A DNA stretch of 64,000 bases, taken from Haloarcula nitratireducens. GTDB lineage: Archaea; Halobacteriota; Halobacteria; Halobacteriales; Haloarculaceae. Location: positions 386,141 through 450,140 of the forward strand of contig NZ_RKLT01000004.1 in the NCBI RefSeq assembly GCF_019599505.1, read 5' to 3'. Positions within the stretch are counted from its first letter, which is position 1, and every line of letters begins with the position of its first letter. Under the pieces are notes generated by a model. That model was not told where the DNA came from, did no database searches, and saw only the letters and a list, made by a program, of their open reading frames with translations. A program made the position numbers and the translations under genes. Shown here piece after piece: positions 43,880 through 52,872 of this stretch.

Positions 43880-45532
43880 CTACTCCAGCAGCAGCCGCGT
43901 CGGGTCCGCGAGGTACTCCTTGAGCGTGTTGACGAAGCGGGCGGCGTCAGCGCCGTCGACGACCCGGTGGTCGATTGCCAGCGAGAGCGTCAGCGTCGGT
44001 TTCGCCGCGACTTCGCCGTCGACTGCAACCGGTCGCTCTTCCAGCGACCCGACGCCGAGGATGGCCGTCTCGGGGACGTTGATGACCGGGTCGGCGTACT
44101 CGCCGCCGATGGCCCCGAAGTTCGTCACGGTGAACGTCCCGCCCCGCATCTCCTCGCGGGCGATGTCCCGGCTCCGAGCGCGCTCGACGAGGTCGTTGAG
44201 CTCGGTCGCCACCTGCAGGAGCCCCTTCTCGTCCACGTCGTCGACGACGGGGACGACGAGGCCGTGGTCGGTGGCCGTCGCCACGCCGAGGTTCCGGTCG
44301 TCCTTGAAGACGATCTCCTCGGCCTCCGCGTCGAGCTGCGTGGCCAGAATCGGGTGATCGTCGAGCGCGGCGGCGACGCACTTCAGCAGGAACGGCGTGT
44401 ACGTGAGGTGGACGCCGCGCTCCTCGGCCAGCGGTTCGAGGCGGTCGCGGGCCTCGACCAGTCCCGGCACGGCCACCTTATCGTGGTGGGTCGCGTGGGG
44501 GACCTCCCGCCGGGAGCGGGCCATCTGCTCGCCGATCGCCCGCCGGACGCCGCGGTACGGTTCGCGCCGGTCGCCGGCGGCCTCGCTCTCGGCGGCGACG
44601 CCCGCCGCGCCCGCCCCTTCGGCCGCGTCGCGCATCTCCGAGACGACCTGCTCGGTGACCTCGCGGACGTCCTCGTCGGTGACTTCGCCGCCCTCCCCCT
44701 CGGCGACGGCGCGCACGGCGGCCTCGTCGACGTAGGGCTCGCCGTCGCGTGTCTCGTCGGTCGGGACGGCGTCGATGTCGACGCCCAGTTCGCGGGCGAG
44801 GCGGCGGGTTGCCGGCGTCGCCAGCGTGCGGTCGCGGCGCTCGGCCATCGGGTCGTCGCTCGACGCCCGCCGGACGGCGGACTTGACGGCCGGTTCGTCC
44901 GCCGCGCCCTCTCCGTCCTCGCTCTCGTCGTCGCCGACCTTCGAGACGACCGCCGTGGGACCGTCGTCCGTTCCGCGCTCCCCGTCGCCGACCTTCGAGA
45001 CCGCCGCGGTCGGTCCGTCGTCGGGGGACTCGCTGTCGGCCGACTCGGCGGCGGCGGCGGTCACGTCGGCCTCGGTGATGCGGCCGCTCGGTCCGGACCC
45101 GGAGACGGTCGTGATGTCGACGCCCTTCTCGCGGGCGAGGCGGCGGACGCTCGGCGGCGCGAAGACCCGGCCCTCGGTCGCCGCCGCGGACTCGCTCGCC
45201 TCGGTCGTTCCGGACTCGCCCGCGTCGGGTTCTGCGCCGTCACCGCCCGCCGACTCGTCGCTCTCGGCGGCCGTCCCCGACTCGGCTTCGGCGTCGCCGT
45301 CTTCCTCGATACTGACGAGGACTTCACCGGTGGCGACGACGTCGCCGACCTCGGCGTGCAGTTCGCGGACGACGCCCTCGACCGGCGAGGGGACGTCCAC
45401 GGCGGCCTTGTCCGTCTCCACCTCGGCGAGCACCTGATCCTCGGTGACGGCGTCGCCGACGGCGACGTGCCACTCCAGTACCTCCCCCTCGGCGACCCCT
45501 TCGCCGAGGTCCGGGAGTTCGAACTCGAACAT
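43880..45532 (-). CDS. pdhC: 2-oxoacid dehydrogenase E2 (dihydrolipoamide acyltransferase)
   Basis: A 550-residue E2 core. The lipoyl domain (1-80) has the lipoylated Lys in VETDKAAVDVPS near residue 43. After a Ser/Glu/Ala-rich linker come two peripheral-subunit-binding-like domains: PSVRRLAREKGVDITTVSG (about 125-160) and PATRRLARELGVDIDAVP (about 230-275, second one altered by an insertion DETRDGEPYVDEAA). Between them is a duplicated SKVGD linker. The catalytic domain (about 325-550) ends with the DHRVVDGADAARF motif containing the active-site His. Two such binding domains are unusual. It follows E1 beta by 3 bases. Confidence 0.92.
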   Translation of the reverse strand: MFEFELPDLGEGVAEGEVLEWHVAVGDAVTEDQVLAEVETDKAAVDVPSPVEGVVRELHAEVGDVVATGEVLVSIEEDGDAEAESGTAAESDESAGGDGAEPDAGESGTTEASESAAATEGRVFAPPSVRRLAREKGVDITTVSGSGPSGRITEADVTAAAAESADSESPDDGPTAAVSKVGDGERGTDDGPTAVVSKVGDDESEDGEGAADEPAVKSAVRRASSDDPMAERRDRTLATPATRRLARELGVDIDAVPTDETRDGEPYVDEAAVRAVAEGEGGEVTDEDVREVTEQVVSEMRDAAEGAGAAGVAAESEAAGDRREPYRGVRRAIGEQMARSRREVPHATHHDKVAVPGLVEARDRLEPLAEERGVHLTYTPFLLKCVAAALDDHPILATQLDAEAEEIVFKDDRNLGVATATDHGLVVPVVDDVDEKGLLQVATELNDLVERARSRDIAREEMRGGTFTVTNFGAIGGEYADPVINVPETAILGVGSLEERPVAVDGEVAAKPTLTLSLAIDHRVVDGADAARFVNTLKEYLADPTRLLLE

Positions 45533-45535
45533 GCG

Positions 45536-46528
45536 CTAGAACTCCACGGCCTCGGTGATACCGTCTTTGATGCGGGCGGGTTCCGGGAGGTAGTAGTCTT
45601 CGAGGGCGTAGAGCGGGAACGGCACGTCGAAGCCCGTGATGCGCGTGATCGGGGCCTCCTGATACAGCAGGGCCTCTTCCTGAATGGTGGCGATGATCTC
45701 GCCGGCGAGACCGCCGGTCTTGGGGGCCTCGTGGACGACGGCCGCGCGGCCGGTCTTCCTGAACGAGTCGAGGATCGCGTCGGTGTCCATGGGTTTGAGG
45801 GTTCGCAGGTCGACCACCTCGGCGTCGATGCCCTCCTCGGCGAGGTCCTCGGCGGCCTCCACCGTCGGCCGGGTCATCGCGCCCCACGTGAACACCGAGA
45901 CGTCTTCGCCCTCGCGGCGGACCTTCGCCTCGCCCAGTTCGGTGGTGTAGGTCTCCTCGGGCACGTCCTCGCGGAACGCGCGGTAGATGAGCTTCGGTTC
46001 GAGGAAGACGACGGGGTCGGGGTCCCGAATCGAGGCGGCGAGCAGCCCCTTCGCGTCGCCCGGCGTCGAGGGGACGACGACTTTGAGGCCGGGCTCGTGG
46101 ACGTAGAACGCCTCCTTGGACTCGGAGTGGTGTTCGGGGGCGCGGATGCCGCCGCCGTAGGGTGCCCGGACCGTCATCGGGCAGGTGTAGCGACCCCGGC
46201 TTCGGGTCCGCAGGCGCGCGGCGTGACTCACTATCTGGTCGAAGGCGGGGTACATGAACCCGGAGAACTGCATCTCGGGGACCGGCCGCATCCCGTAGGC
46301 GGCCATCCCGATGGCGGTGCCGATGATGCCCGACTCGGCCAGCGGCGTGTCGATGACGCGGTCCTCGCCGAACTCCTCGTAGAGTCCCTGCGTCGCCCGG
46401 AAGACGCCGCCGTTCTTGCCCACGTCCTCGCCCATCACGAGGACGTCCTCGTCGCGTTCCATCTCGCCGTAGAGGCCGTCACGGACCGCCTGTACGAGCG
46501 TCAGGCTCTGTGCGTTCTCCGCGCTCAT
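45536..46528 (-). CDS. pdhB: 2-oxoacid dehydrogenase E1 component, beta subunit
   Basis: A 330-residue subunit of the thiamine-diphosphate E1 enzyme. [39 protein letters not shown] (the catalytic Glu) and [34 protein letters not shown] are conserved, with the C-terminal transketolase-like domain following. It overlaps the E1 alpha stop by 3-4 bases (ATGA) and is followed by E2, so translation is likely coupled. Substrate preference (pyruvate or branched-chain) is not decidable. Confidence 0.93.
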   Translation of the reverse strand: MSAENAQSLTLVQAVRDGLYGEMERDEDVLVMGEDVGKNGGVFRATQGLYEEFGEDRVIDTPLAESGIIGTAIGMAAYGMRPVPEMQFSGFMYPAFDQIVSHAARLRTRSRGRYTCPMTVRAPYGGGIRAPEHHSESKEAFYVHEPGLKVVVPSTPGDAKGLLAASIRDPDPVVFLEPKLIYRAFREDVPEETYTTELGEAKVRREGEDVSVFTWGAMTRPTVEAAEDLAEEGIDAEVVDLRTLKPMDTDAILDSFRKTGRAAVVHEAPKTGGLAGEIIATIQEEALLYQEAPITRITGFDVPFPLYALEDYYLPEPARIKDGITEAVEF

Positions 46529-47640
46529 TCGAGCATCACCTCGTCGCCGTGTCGCTCGCGCAGGTCGCGGAGGTAGTCGAGCTGTTCCTCGAGGCGCGCC
46601 GGCATCTCCGCGTAGACGTCGGCGAACATCTCCTCGGGGTCGGGTCGGTCGGTGGACTCGGCCGCGTCGATGGCCTCGGCCACCTCCTCCTCGATGGCGT
46701 CGTCGATGTTCGCCACTCGCTCGTCGTCGAGCACGCCCCGGTCGCGGAGGTACGTCTCCAGCCGCGGGATGGGGTCGCGTTTCTTCCACTTCTCGACCTC
46801 CTCGTCGTCGCGGTAGACGGAGGGGTCGTCGGCGGTCGTGTGCGCGCCGAAGCGGTACTGCACGGACTCGATCATCGTCGGGCGGCGCTCGCCCTCCGGC
46901 GGGTCGCGGGCCTTCTCGACGGCCTCGCGGGTCGCCTGATACACCGCCAGCGGGTCCATCCCGTCGACCTGTACGCCGTCGAAACCGTAGGCGTTGGCCT
47001 TCTGCGCCAGCGTCTCGCTGGCCGTCTGTCGCTCGCGCGGGACCGAGATCGCCCACTGGTTGTTGTTGCAGAAGAACACCGCGGGCACGTCGAAGACGCC
47101 GGCGAAGTTCAGCCCCTCGTGGAAGTCGCCCTCGCTGGTCGCGCCGTCGCCGAAGTACGCGAGGAACACCTTGTCCTCGCCCCTGAGCTTCGACGCCCAC
47201 GCCGCGCCCGTCGCGTGCGGGATCTGTGTCGCGATGGGCACCGCCAGCGAGAACACCTGCACGTCCTCGGGCGGGGAGTTACCCCGTTCGCTGCCCATCC
47301 AGTACAGTAGGTCGTCGGCCAGGTCCCAGCCGCGGACGTACAGCGCGAGGTGCTCGCGGTAGCTCGGGAACGTCCAGTCCTCCCCCGCCAGTGCCATCGC
47401 GCTACCGACCTGCGAGGCCTCCTGTCCGGCCATCGGCGGATAGGTTCCCATCCGACCCTGCCGCTGGAGGCTCACCGCTCGCTGGTCGAAGCGCCGCCCC
47501 AACTTCAGGTTGCGGTACATCTCGACCAGTTCCTTTTCGGAGAGGTCCGGCACCGTCGCGCCGTCGACCACCTGCCCGTCCTCGCCGAGTATCTGTACTC
47601 TATCGGTCGGATCGCGCTGGAGGACGCTCAGAGAGACCAC
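46525..47640 (-). CDS. pdhA: 2-oxoacid dehydrogenase E1 component, alpha subunit
   Basis: A 371-residue subunit binding thiamine diphosphate. The ThDP motif runs from [20 protein letters not shown] to [11 protein letters not shown] (GDG to NN). [25 protein letters not shown] is the conserved N-terminal region and [24 protein letters not shown] the phosphorylation-loop region. The frame begins at a GTG (47640), four residues before SVLQRDP, which homologues seem to start with; no in-frame ATG exists. It heads the operon pdhA-pdhB-pdhC. Confidence 0.92.
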   Translation of the reverse strand: MVSLSVLQRDPTDRVQILGEDGQVVDGATVPDLSEKELVEMYRNLKLGRRFDQRAVSLQRQGRMGTYPPMAGQEASQVGSAMALAGEDWTFPSYREHLALYVRGWDLADDLLYWMGSERGNSPPEDVQVFSLAVPIATQIPHATGAAWASKLRGEDKVFLAYFGDGATSEGDFHEGLNFAGVFDVPAVFFCNNNQWAISVPRERQTASETLAQKANAYGFDGVQVDGMDPLAVYQATREAVEKARDPPEGERRPTMIESVQYRFGAHTTADDPSVYRDDEEVEKWKKRDPIPRLETYLRDRGVLDDERVANIDDAIEEEVAEAIDAAESTDRPDPEEMFADVYAEMPARLEEQLDYLRDLRERHGDEVMLE

Positions 47641-47690
47641 CTGCCGTGGCGTGACATGTGATAGGTGTTGACTCGCAACGGGTTTAGCGT

Positions 47691-47948
47691 TTGTGTGGCG
47701 TTATACTGGCAGCTCAGAGATTACCGGAGTGTATCTCTCACGAGGGAATTGAGCCGCCGGTAAGCGACTCGGTCACGCTCGACTTAGACCACCTCGTCTC
47801 CGGCGTCGGCGGGACGCCGGTCGAACCGCTCGAACAGTACCGCGTCCGGCCGACGGACGCCGCCTTCGGCTTCGTGCTCCGGCCATTCTCGACGGCCGAC
47901 GCCAACCCGATGGCGCTCTCGAAGCGGCGGTACCCGACGGAGGACTGA
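47691..47948 (+). CDS. Hypothetical protein, start uncertain or N-terminally frameshifted
   Basis: From about 47748 on the frame is clearly coding ([53 protein letters not shown]). Upstream the codon use collapses and the only in-frame start is a TTG at 47691. A TATA box (ttatac, 47701-47706) lies 25 bases before a GTG at 47729 that is in another frame and would give MYLSRG before a stop; restoring 2 bases near 47742 would join it to the coding frame as [14 protein letters not shown]. Either the start is unusual or the gene is slightly broken. Family unknown. It is divergent from pdhA. Confidence 0.5.
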   Translation: MCGVILAAQRLPECISHEGIEPPVSDSVTLDLDHLVSGVGGTPVEPLEQYRVRPTDAAFGFVLRPFSTADANPMALSKRRYPTED

Positions 47949-47991
47949 CGACGGGGGCGAGTCGGCGACTGAGCGTTCGCGCGCTGCGCGC

Positions 47992-48915
47992 TCACCCGCC
48001 CCGCGCTCGCTCGCGGGCGGCTTCCGCGTCGCCGTCTTCGAGCACCGCTTCGACGAACAGTTCGCCCGCGCGGTACGAGGACCGGACCATCGGTCCCGAG
48101 GCACAGTAGAGGAAGCCCAGTTCCTCCTCGGCGACCCGTCGCCACGTCTCGAAGGCGTCGGGATGGACGTACTCCGAGACCTCCAGGTGCGAGCGGGAGG
48201 GCTGGAGGTACTGGCCCAGCGTCACCACGTCGACGCTGACCTGCCGGAGGTCCGAGAGGGTCTGGTACACCTCGTGGGCGTACTCGCCGACCCCGAGCAT
48301 CAGGCTGGTCTTCGTGTGGATATCGCTCTCGCGGTCGGCCTGTCGCAGGACCGACAGCGACTGCTCGTAGCCCGCCCGGCGGTCCCGGACCGGCCACTGG
48401 AGGCGGTCCACCGTCTCGATATTGTGGGCGAGCACGTCCGGTTCGGCGTCGATAATCTGCCGGACGAGGCGCTCCTCGCCGCGGAAGTCCGGGATCAGGC
48501 ACTCGACGAGAATCGACGGGTCACGGCGCTTGATGGCCCGGATGGTCTCGGCGAAGTGGCCCGCGCCCTGGTCGGGGAGGTCGTCGCGGTCGACGCTCGT
48601 CAGGACGACGTAGTCCAGTCCGATGTCGGCGACGGCGTCGGCCACCTGTTCGGGTTCGTCGGGGTCGAGCGCGTCCATCCCGCCGGTCTCGACGTCACAG
48701 AAGTTACAGCCGCGCGAGCAGCGCTCGCCCATGAGCATGAACGTCGCCGTGCCGGGTCCGTTCCGACCGCTCCAGCACTCCCCGAGATTCGGGCAGTTGG
48801 CCTCCTCACAGACCGTGTTGAGGTCCCGCTCGCGGAGGCTCTGTTTGATGTCGGTGAACCGCTCGCCCGAGGGCGGCCGCGTCTTCAGCCAGTCGGGCTT
48901 GCGCGCACGACTCAT
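47992..48915 (-). CDS. lipA: Lipoyl synthase
   Basis: A 307-residue radical-SAM enzyme inserting two sulfurs into octanoyl groups to make lipoate. The auxiliary cluster Cys are in TVCEEANCPNLGECW near residue 40 and the radical-SAM cluster Cys in ERCSRGCNFCDVETG near 70. LKTRPPSGERFTDIK is the family start, and the conserved R-S-S-Y reads VRSSYRAGELF near the C-terminus. The ATG at 48915 is used; the extra nine codons upstream are not family-like. It lies on the same strand as pdhABC and probably supplies E2 with lipoate. Confidence 0.93.
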   Translation of the reverse strand: MSRARKPDWLKTRPPSGERFTDIKQSLRERDLNTVCEEANCPNLGECWSGRNGPGTATFMLMGERCSRGCNFCDVETGGMDALDPDEPEQVADAVADIGLDYVVLTSVDRDDLPDQGAGHFAETIRAIKRRDPSILVECLIPDFRGEERLVRQIIDAEPDVLAHNIETVDRLQWPVRDRRAGYEQSLSVLRQADRESDIHTKTSLMLGVGEYAHEVYQTLSDLRQVSVDVVTLGQYLQPSRSHLEVSEYVHPDAFETWRRVAEEELGFLYCASGPMVRSSYRAGELFVEAVLEDGDAEAARERARGG

Positions 48916-48989
48916 TGGTCGTGGGTTGGCGTCTACGCGCAAAAGAGATTGGGTTCAGCGGAACCGCACGACCGCTCTCGGCGGTCCCG

Positions 48990-49160
48990 TCACTCCGCGT
49001 CGATCTCGGTCAGGTCCTCGGACCCGCACTCGGGGCACTGGAACCAGTAGGAGCCGGGATCGGAGTCCGATTCGAACTCGTTGCCGCAGTCTTCGCATCG
49101 GTACTCGGGCTTTTCGTCCGCCATTCCGACCTTCTGCTTGACCGTATCGAGAACTGACAT
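48990..49160 (-). CDS. Small zinc-ribbon protein (FmdB-like)
   Basis: A 56-codon gene. Two Cys pairs, YRCEDCGNEFE and FQCPECGSEDL, are spaced like an FmdB-type zinc ribbon, preceded by a helix (SVLDTVKQKVGMADEKP). The gene lies 74 bases upstream of lipA and could be part of the same transcript. Function unknown. Confidence 0.7.
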   Translation of the reverse strand: MSVLDTVKQKVGMADEKPEYRCEDCGNEFESDSDPGSYWFQCPECGSEDLTEIDAE

Positions 49161-49401
49161 GGGTTCCGGTAGGCGGATATGGCCGGTAGATTGTTATAAT
49201 CCCCAGCGGCGCTTCAGGCCGTGAAATCAGTGATATCGGCGATCGAGTTCGTCGAGCGCGATCGAGCCGAAATCTCCGCGTTCCTCGGGACGAACGGCCG
49301 CAGCCGTCGGGCGGCGGGGTTATTTCAGGTCGTGAAGCTTCGGGTTAACCCGTCCGGACGAGCGGCGTCTCTCGGATCGCACACGCCGCCGAGAGAGCGA
49401 T

Positions 49402-49764
49402 TCAGGCGTCTTCGCCGGCGGAAAAATCGTCCCGGGGAACGTCCTCCACCTGATCGACGGTCTCCCGGCGGAGTTCGAGGTCGACCTCGAAGCCGCCGCC
49501 GTCGAGTTCGAAACAGACCCGCTCCAAGGTCGTCTCGTACACCTTGTAGTGGTTCCCGTCCCCGTCGACGCGGGTGTCCTCCCGGAGGAGGTCGTACTCT
49601 TGACAGACGTTGACCCGGCGGTACACCGTCGGTTCGGAGGCGTCCAGCACCTCGGCGAGGGCCGGCACCGACACCGGGTCGACGTTAGCGACCGCGAGAA
49701 TCCGACGGACGTCCTCGCTCCCCAACACCTCGAAGATGGTCTCCGGCTCCCAGTCCCTGCTCAC
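49402..49764 (-). CDS. Winged helix-turn-helix regulator
   Basis: A 120-residue protein with an N-terminal ArsR-like winged helix (EVLGSEDVRRILAVANVDPVSVPALAEVLDASEPTVYRRVNVCQEYDLL, recognition helix SEPTVYRRV), followed by a beta wing (GDGNHYKVYETTL) and an acidic C-terminus. It binds DNA as a probable dimer; target unknown. A TATA-like ttatac for the minus strand lies about 59-65 bases upstream of its ATG (49823-49829). The 237 bases downstream (49165-49401) contain no gene. Confidence 0.8.
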   Translation of the reverse strand: MSRDWEPETIFEVLGSEDVRRILAVANVDPVSVPALAEVLDASEPTVYRRVNVCQEYDLLREDTRVDGDGNHYKVYETTLERVCFELDGGGFEVDLELRRETVDQVEDVPRDDFSAGEDA

Positions 49765-50010
49765 GTCAATTTCGCGAGCGGCCAGCCTGATAAGTTCGCG
49801 GGCGGTTTCGGCGGTCGTGTGGTATAAGGCCGGTGATAAGAGTGGTCCGGTCGTCGGAGAACAGTGTAGTTAGCGTGTGGGTAAGCCGACATTTAGGACT
49901 GATACCGCGACCGTCGACAGCCTGTTTCATGTTAGCAATACCCTTCCGAAGCCGGCCCCCGAGAGGCCACCATAGAAACGCCTTTGCCGACGCGGTTCCG
50001 TCCTCACGAC

Positions 50011-52410
50011 GTGCCACACAGCGCCGACAGCGAGCCGACGGTGGCGGTCGAGGAGGTGGTGGCCGACTTCGCGGACGCGTTCCCCTTCGAGCGGTTCAAC
50101 GAGATGCAGTCGGCGGCGCTGCCCGCCCTGTTGAACCGCGAGGACAACGTCGTCGTCAGCGCGCCGACCGCGAGCGGGAAGACCGCGCTCGCGGAACTGG
50201 CCATCTGCAAGACGCTCGCCGCGGGCGGGACCGCCCTCTTTCTGGCCCCGCTTCGCGCGCTCACCAACGAGAAGGAGAGCGAGTGGGAGCGCTTCGAAGA
50301 GATGGGCTACTCGGTGTACGTCGTCACCGGCGAACGCGACCTGAGTCCGCGCCGGGCCGAGCGGGCAGACATCCTCGTGATGACCCCCGAGAAGGCCGAC
50401 TCCGCGACGCGGAAACACGACACGCCGCGGTACTCCTTCATCACGGGCGTGGACTGCTGTGTCATCGACGAGGTGCACCTACTCGACTCCGACCGGCGCG
50501 GCGCGGTGCTGGAAGTCACCGTCTCTCGGCTCCGGCGGCTCTGTGACCCGCGCGTGGTCGCGCTGTCGGCGACGATGCCCAACATCCGGGACGTGGCCGA
50601 GTGGCTGGACGCCCCCGACGAGACGACGTTCGCCTTCGGCGACGAGTACCGCCCGGTGCCGCTGAACGCCGACGTGAAGACCTACTCCCACGGCGAGAAC
50701 GCCTTCGCCGACAAGTACCGGCGGCTCTACCGCGCGCTGGATCTCTCGGAACCGCACATCCGCGACGAGGGCCAGTGTCTCGTCTTCGTCTCCTCCCGGC
50801 AGGACACCGTACAGGCCGCGAAGAAGGCCCGCGACGAGCTCACCGAGCGGGACATCCCGATGGGCGCTCGCGGCGACTACGACTTCCACACCGACGCCGC
50901 CGAACTCTCGAACGATACGCTCCGCCAGTCCGTCTTAGACGGCGTCGGCTTCCACCACGCCGGGCTCGCCCGCGAGGACAAGAACCGCGTCGAGCAGTGG
51001 TTCAAGGAGGGGAAGATACAGCTCCTCTTCTCTACCTCGACGCTGGCGTGGGGCGTGAACCTGCCCGCTCGCTGCGTCGTCATTCGGGATACGAAGCTTC
51101 ACGACCCGCTGGAGGGCGAGGTGGACATGAGCCCGCTCGACGTTCTCCAGATGCTCGGCCGAGCGGGGCGACCGGGATACGACGACATGGGTTACGCGTG
51201 GGTCGTCTGTGACCGCTCGGACGCCGATAAGTACCGCCGGCTCTTGCGGGACGGCAAGGAGATCGAGTCCCGACTGGCCGCCGAACTGGACGCTCATCTC
51301 AACGCCGAGATCGCGCTGGGGACCATCGGCGACGTCGACGACGTGATGGACTGGCTGGAAACCACGTTCTACTACGCCCGCGCGCAGTCCGCGCCCGAGG
51401 ACTACGACGCCGGCAGCGACCTGCGGGAGCGCGTCAGCGCCACGCTCTCGGAACTGGTCGCCGACGGCTTCGTCGAACAGGACGGACTCCGCATCGAACC
51501 GACGCGACTGGGCCACCTCGCCTCGAAGTTCTACCTCCGGTTGGAGACGGCCCGCCGTTTCGCCGACCTGGCAGAGCGATGTGAAGCCGAGTCGGACGCG
51601 GATAACGACGCGGCGGCCATCGATACGGACGACCTCCTCCGCACCGTCGCGGGCGCGACGGAGTTCGACAGCGTCAGCGCCCGTTCGGACGAGCAGGACG
51701 CGGTGAACGCAGTGTTAGGCTCCGGCGAATCGGACCTCGACGCGGGCCAGCGAAAGGTGCTCGCCATCCTCCGCTCGGGGATGACCGGGACGACGCCGAC
51801 CGAACTCAAGAGCGACGCGTGGGTCATCCGGCAGAACGCGCTTCGCCTGCTGGCCGCGCTGCGGGAGTTCCTCGACAACCTCGCGCCGGCCCGCTTCGCC
51901 AACCTCGCCTGTCGGGTCGAGGCCCGCGTCGAACACGGCATCAGCGCCGACGCGGTGGGTCTGACCGCCATCGACGGCGTCGGCTCCGGCCGGGCGAACA
52001 AACTCGCCGCGAAGGGGCTCCGGTCGCCCGCCGACGTGCTGAAAGCCGGCGTCTCGGGCCTCGAATCGGCGGGCCTCTCCGAGGGCGTCGCGGAACAGGT
52101 CGCGGCTAACGCTCGGGACCTGCCGGTCGTCGTCGTGGACTGGGGCGACTTCCCGGAGGCGGTCGCGCCGGGCGACCACGAGATGCGTGAAGTGACGGTC
52201 GCGAACAACGGCGGCGGCGCTCGCGCGGGGCTGCGCGTCACGGTCAACGGCCGCGAGATGACCGCGAAACCGTCGTACCTCGGCCAGACGACGCTGCCGG
52301 TCGCCGTCTTCGGGGCCGACGCCGACGAGCTCACCTTCACCGTCGAGGTGACGTTCCCGAACCGCCCCCTCCCGCCGGTTACGCAGTCCCGGACGGTCCG
52401 GATTCGGTGA
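50011..52410 (+). CDS. Hel308-type DNA helicase
   Basis: A 799-residue superfamily 2 helicase of the Hel308/Ski2-like group, which unwinds lagging strands at stalled forks. Q/motif I: FNEMQSAALPALL and SAPTASGKTALAEL; motif II: CVIDEVHLLDSD (DEVH); motif III: ALSATMPNIRDVAEWL; motif VI: MLGRAGRPGYDD. A winged helix, the ratchet and a helix-hairpin-helix (TAIDGVGSGRANKLAAKGLRSPADVL) follow. The last 70 residues form a beta domain (EMREVTVANNGGGARAGLRVTVNG) not in minimal Hel308. I prefer the GTG at 50011 over TTG 49984; a T-rich box precedes it by about 30 bases. Confidence 0.85.
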   Translation: MPHSADSEPTVAVEEVVADFADAFPFERFNEMQSAALPALLNREDNVVVSAPTASGKTALAELAICKTLAAGGTALFLAPLRALTNEKESEWERFEEMGYSVYVVTGERDLSPRRAERADILVMTPEKADSATRKHDTPRYSFITGVDCCVIDEVHLLDSDRRGAVLEVTVSRLRRLCDPRVVALSATMPNIRDVAEWLDAPDETTFAFGDEYRPVPLNADVKTYSHGENAFADKYRRLYRALDLSEPHIRDEGQCLVFVSSRQDTVQAAKKARDELTERDIPMGARGDYDFHTDAAELSNDTLRQSVLDGVGFHHAGLAREDKNRVEQWFKEGKIQLLFSTSTLAWGVNLPARCVVIRDTKLHDPLEGEVDMSPLDVLQMLGRAGRPGYDDMGYAWVVCDRSDADKYRRLLRDGKEIESRLAAELDAHLNAEIALGTIGDVDDVMDWLETTFYYARAQSAPEDYDAGSDLRERVSATLSELVADGFVEQDGLRIEPTRLGHLASKFYLRLETARRFADLAERCEAESDADNDAAAIDTDDLLRTVAGATEFDSVSARSDEQDAVNAVLGSGESDLDAGQRKVLAILRSGMTGTTPTELKSDAWVIRQNALRLLAALREFLDNLAPARFANLACRVEARVEHGISADAVGLTAIDGVGSGRANKLAAKGLRSPADVLKAGVSGLESAGLSEGVAEQVAANARDLPVVVVDWGDFPEAVAPGDHEMREVTVANNGGGARAGLRVTVNGREMTAKPSYLGQTTLPVAVFGADADELTFTVEVTFPNRPLPPVTQSRTVRIR

Positions 52411-52412
52411 GT

Positions 52413-52500
52413 TCCTGTCCGAAATTCTTGACGTCTAATCGTCTTTTTGAACTGTCTAAACGGTCGCCGTACCTGTAGCGAAACCGGACAGGATAGTTCA
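52413..52500 (+). terminator. Crossing inverted repeats and T-run after the helicase gene
   Basis: TCCTGTCCG (52413-52421) pairs with CGGACAGGA (52485-52493), a perfect 9-bp inverted repeat with a 63-base spacer. A T5 run (52444-52448) lies inside the spacer, and TGAACT (52448-52453) pairs with AGTTCA (52495-52500), so the stems cross. The T-run just after the stop may mark transcription termination of the helicase gene. Confidence 0.4.
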
Positions 52501-52582
52501 GGGAGGGTCTAATTCCGTGAAATCGAGGAAACGGTCTGGCGTTTATATGGGGACGTAGCGCCACCGTGATACCGAGGAGGAC

Positions 52583-52831
52583 ATGTCTAACGTCTCGCCC
52601 TTCCGGTCAGCGACCGACACCGTCACCGAGAAACTCGTTGACATCCGAGCGCTCGCTGCCGGGCCCGTGCGGTTCCTCGGGTTCTGGACGGCGATACTCG
52701 CCCCGCTCGCGTACCCTCCGCTGCTGCTCGGCGGGCTGGACGGACAGACACAGCTGCTCCTCCTCGCCGGCGTCTTCGTCGCGAACGTCCTCGGCCTGGT
52801 CCTCGGCCGCGGCTATCGCACGGACGCCTAA
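52583..52831 (+). CDS. Small membrane protein
   Basis: An 82-residue protein with two hydrophobic segments (VRFLGFWTAILAPLAYPPLLL and TQLLLLAGVFVANVLGLVLG) and a polar N-terminus. No family recognised; conserved-looking in composition. A TTTATAT box (52542-52548) and a GAGGAGG ribosome-binding site (52574-52580) precede the ATG, so it has its own promoter with a leader. Confidence 0.75.
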   Translation: MSNVSPFRSATDTVTEKLVDIRALAAGPVRFLGFWTAILAPLAYPPLLLGGLDGQTQLLLLAGVFVANVLGLVLGRGYRTDA

Positions 52832-52872
52832 CGCTCCATCGGCCCCCTTCGACCCTTTCGACCGCTTTCGCT

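Noticed and set aside
49984..50010. TTG at 49984 as start of Hel308
   Set aside because: Upstream codons are not family-like and GTG 50011 has better promoter spacing; kept as a minor alternative.
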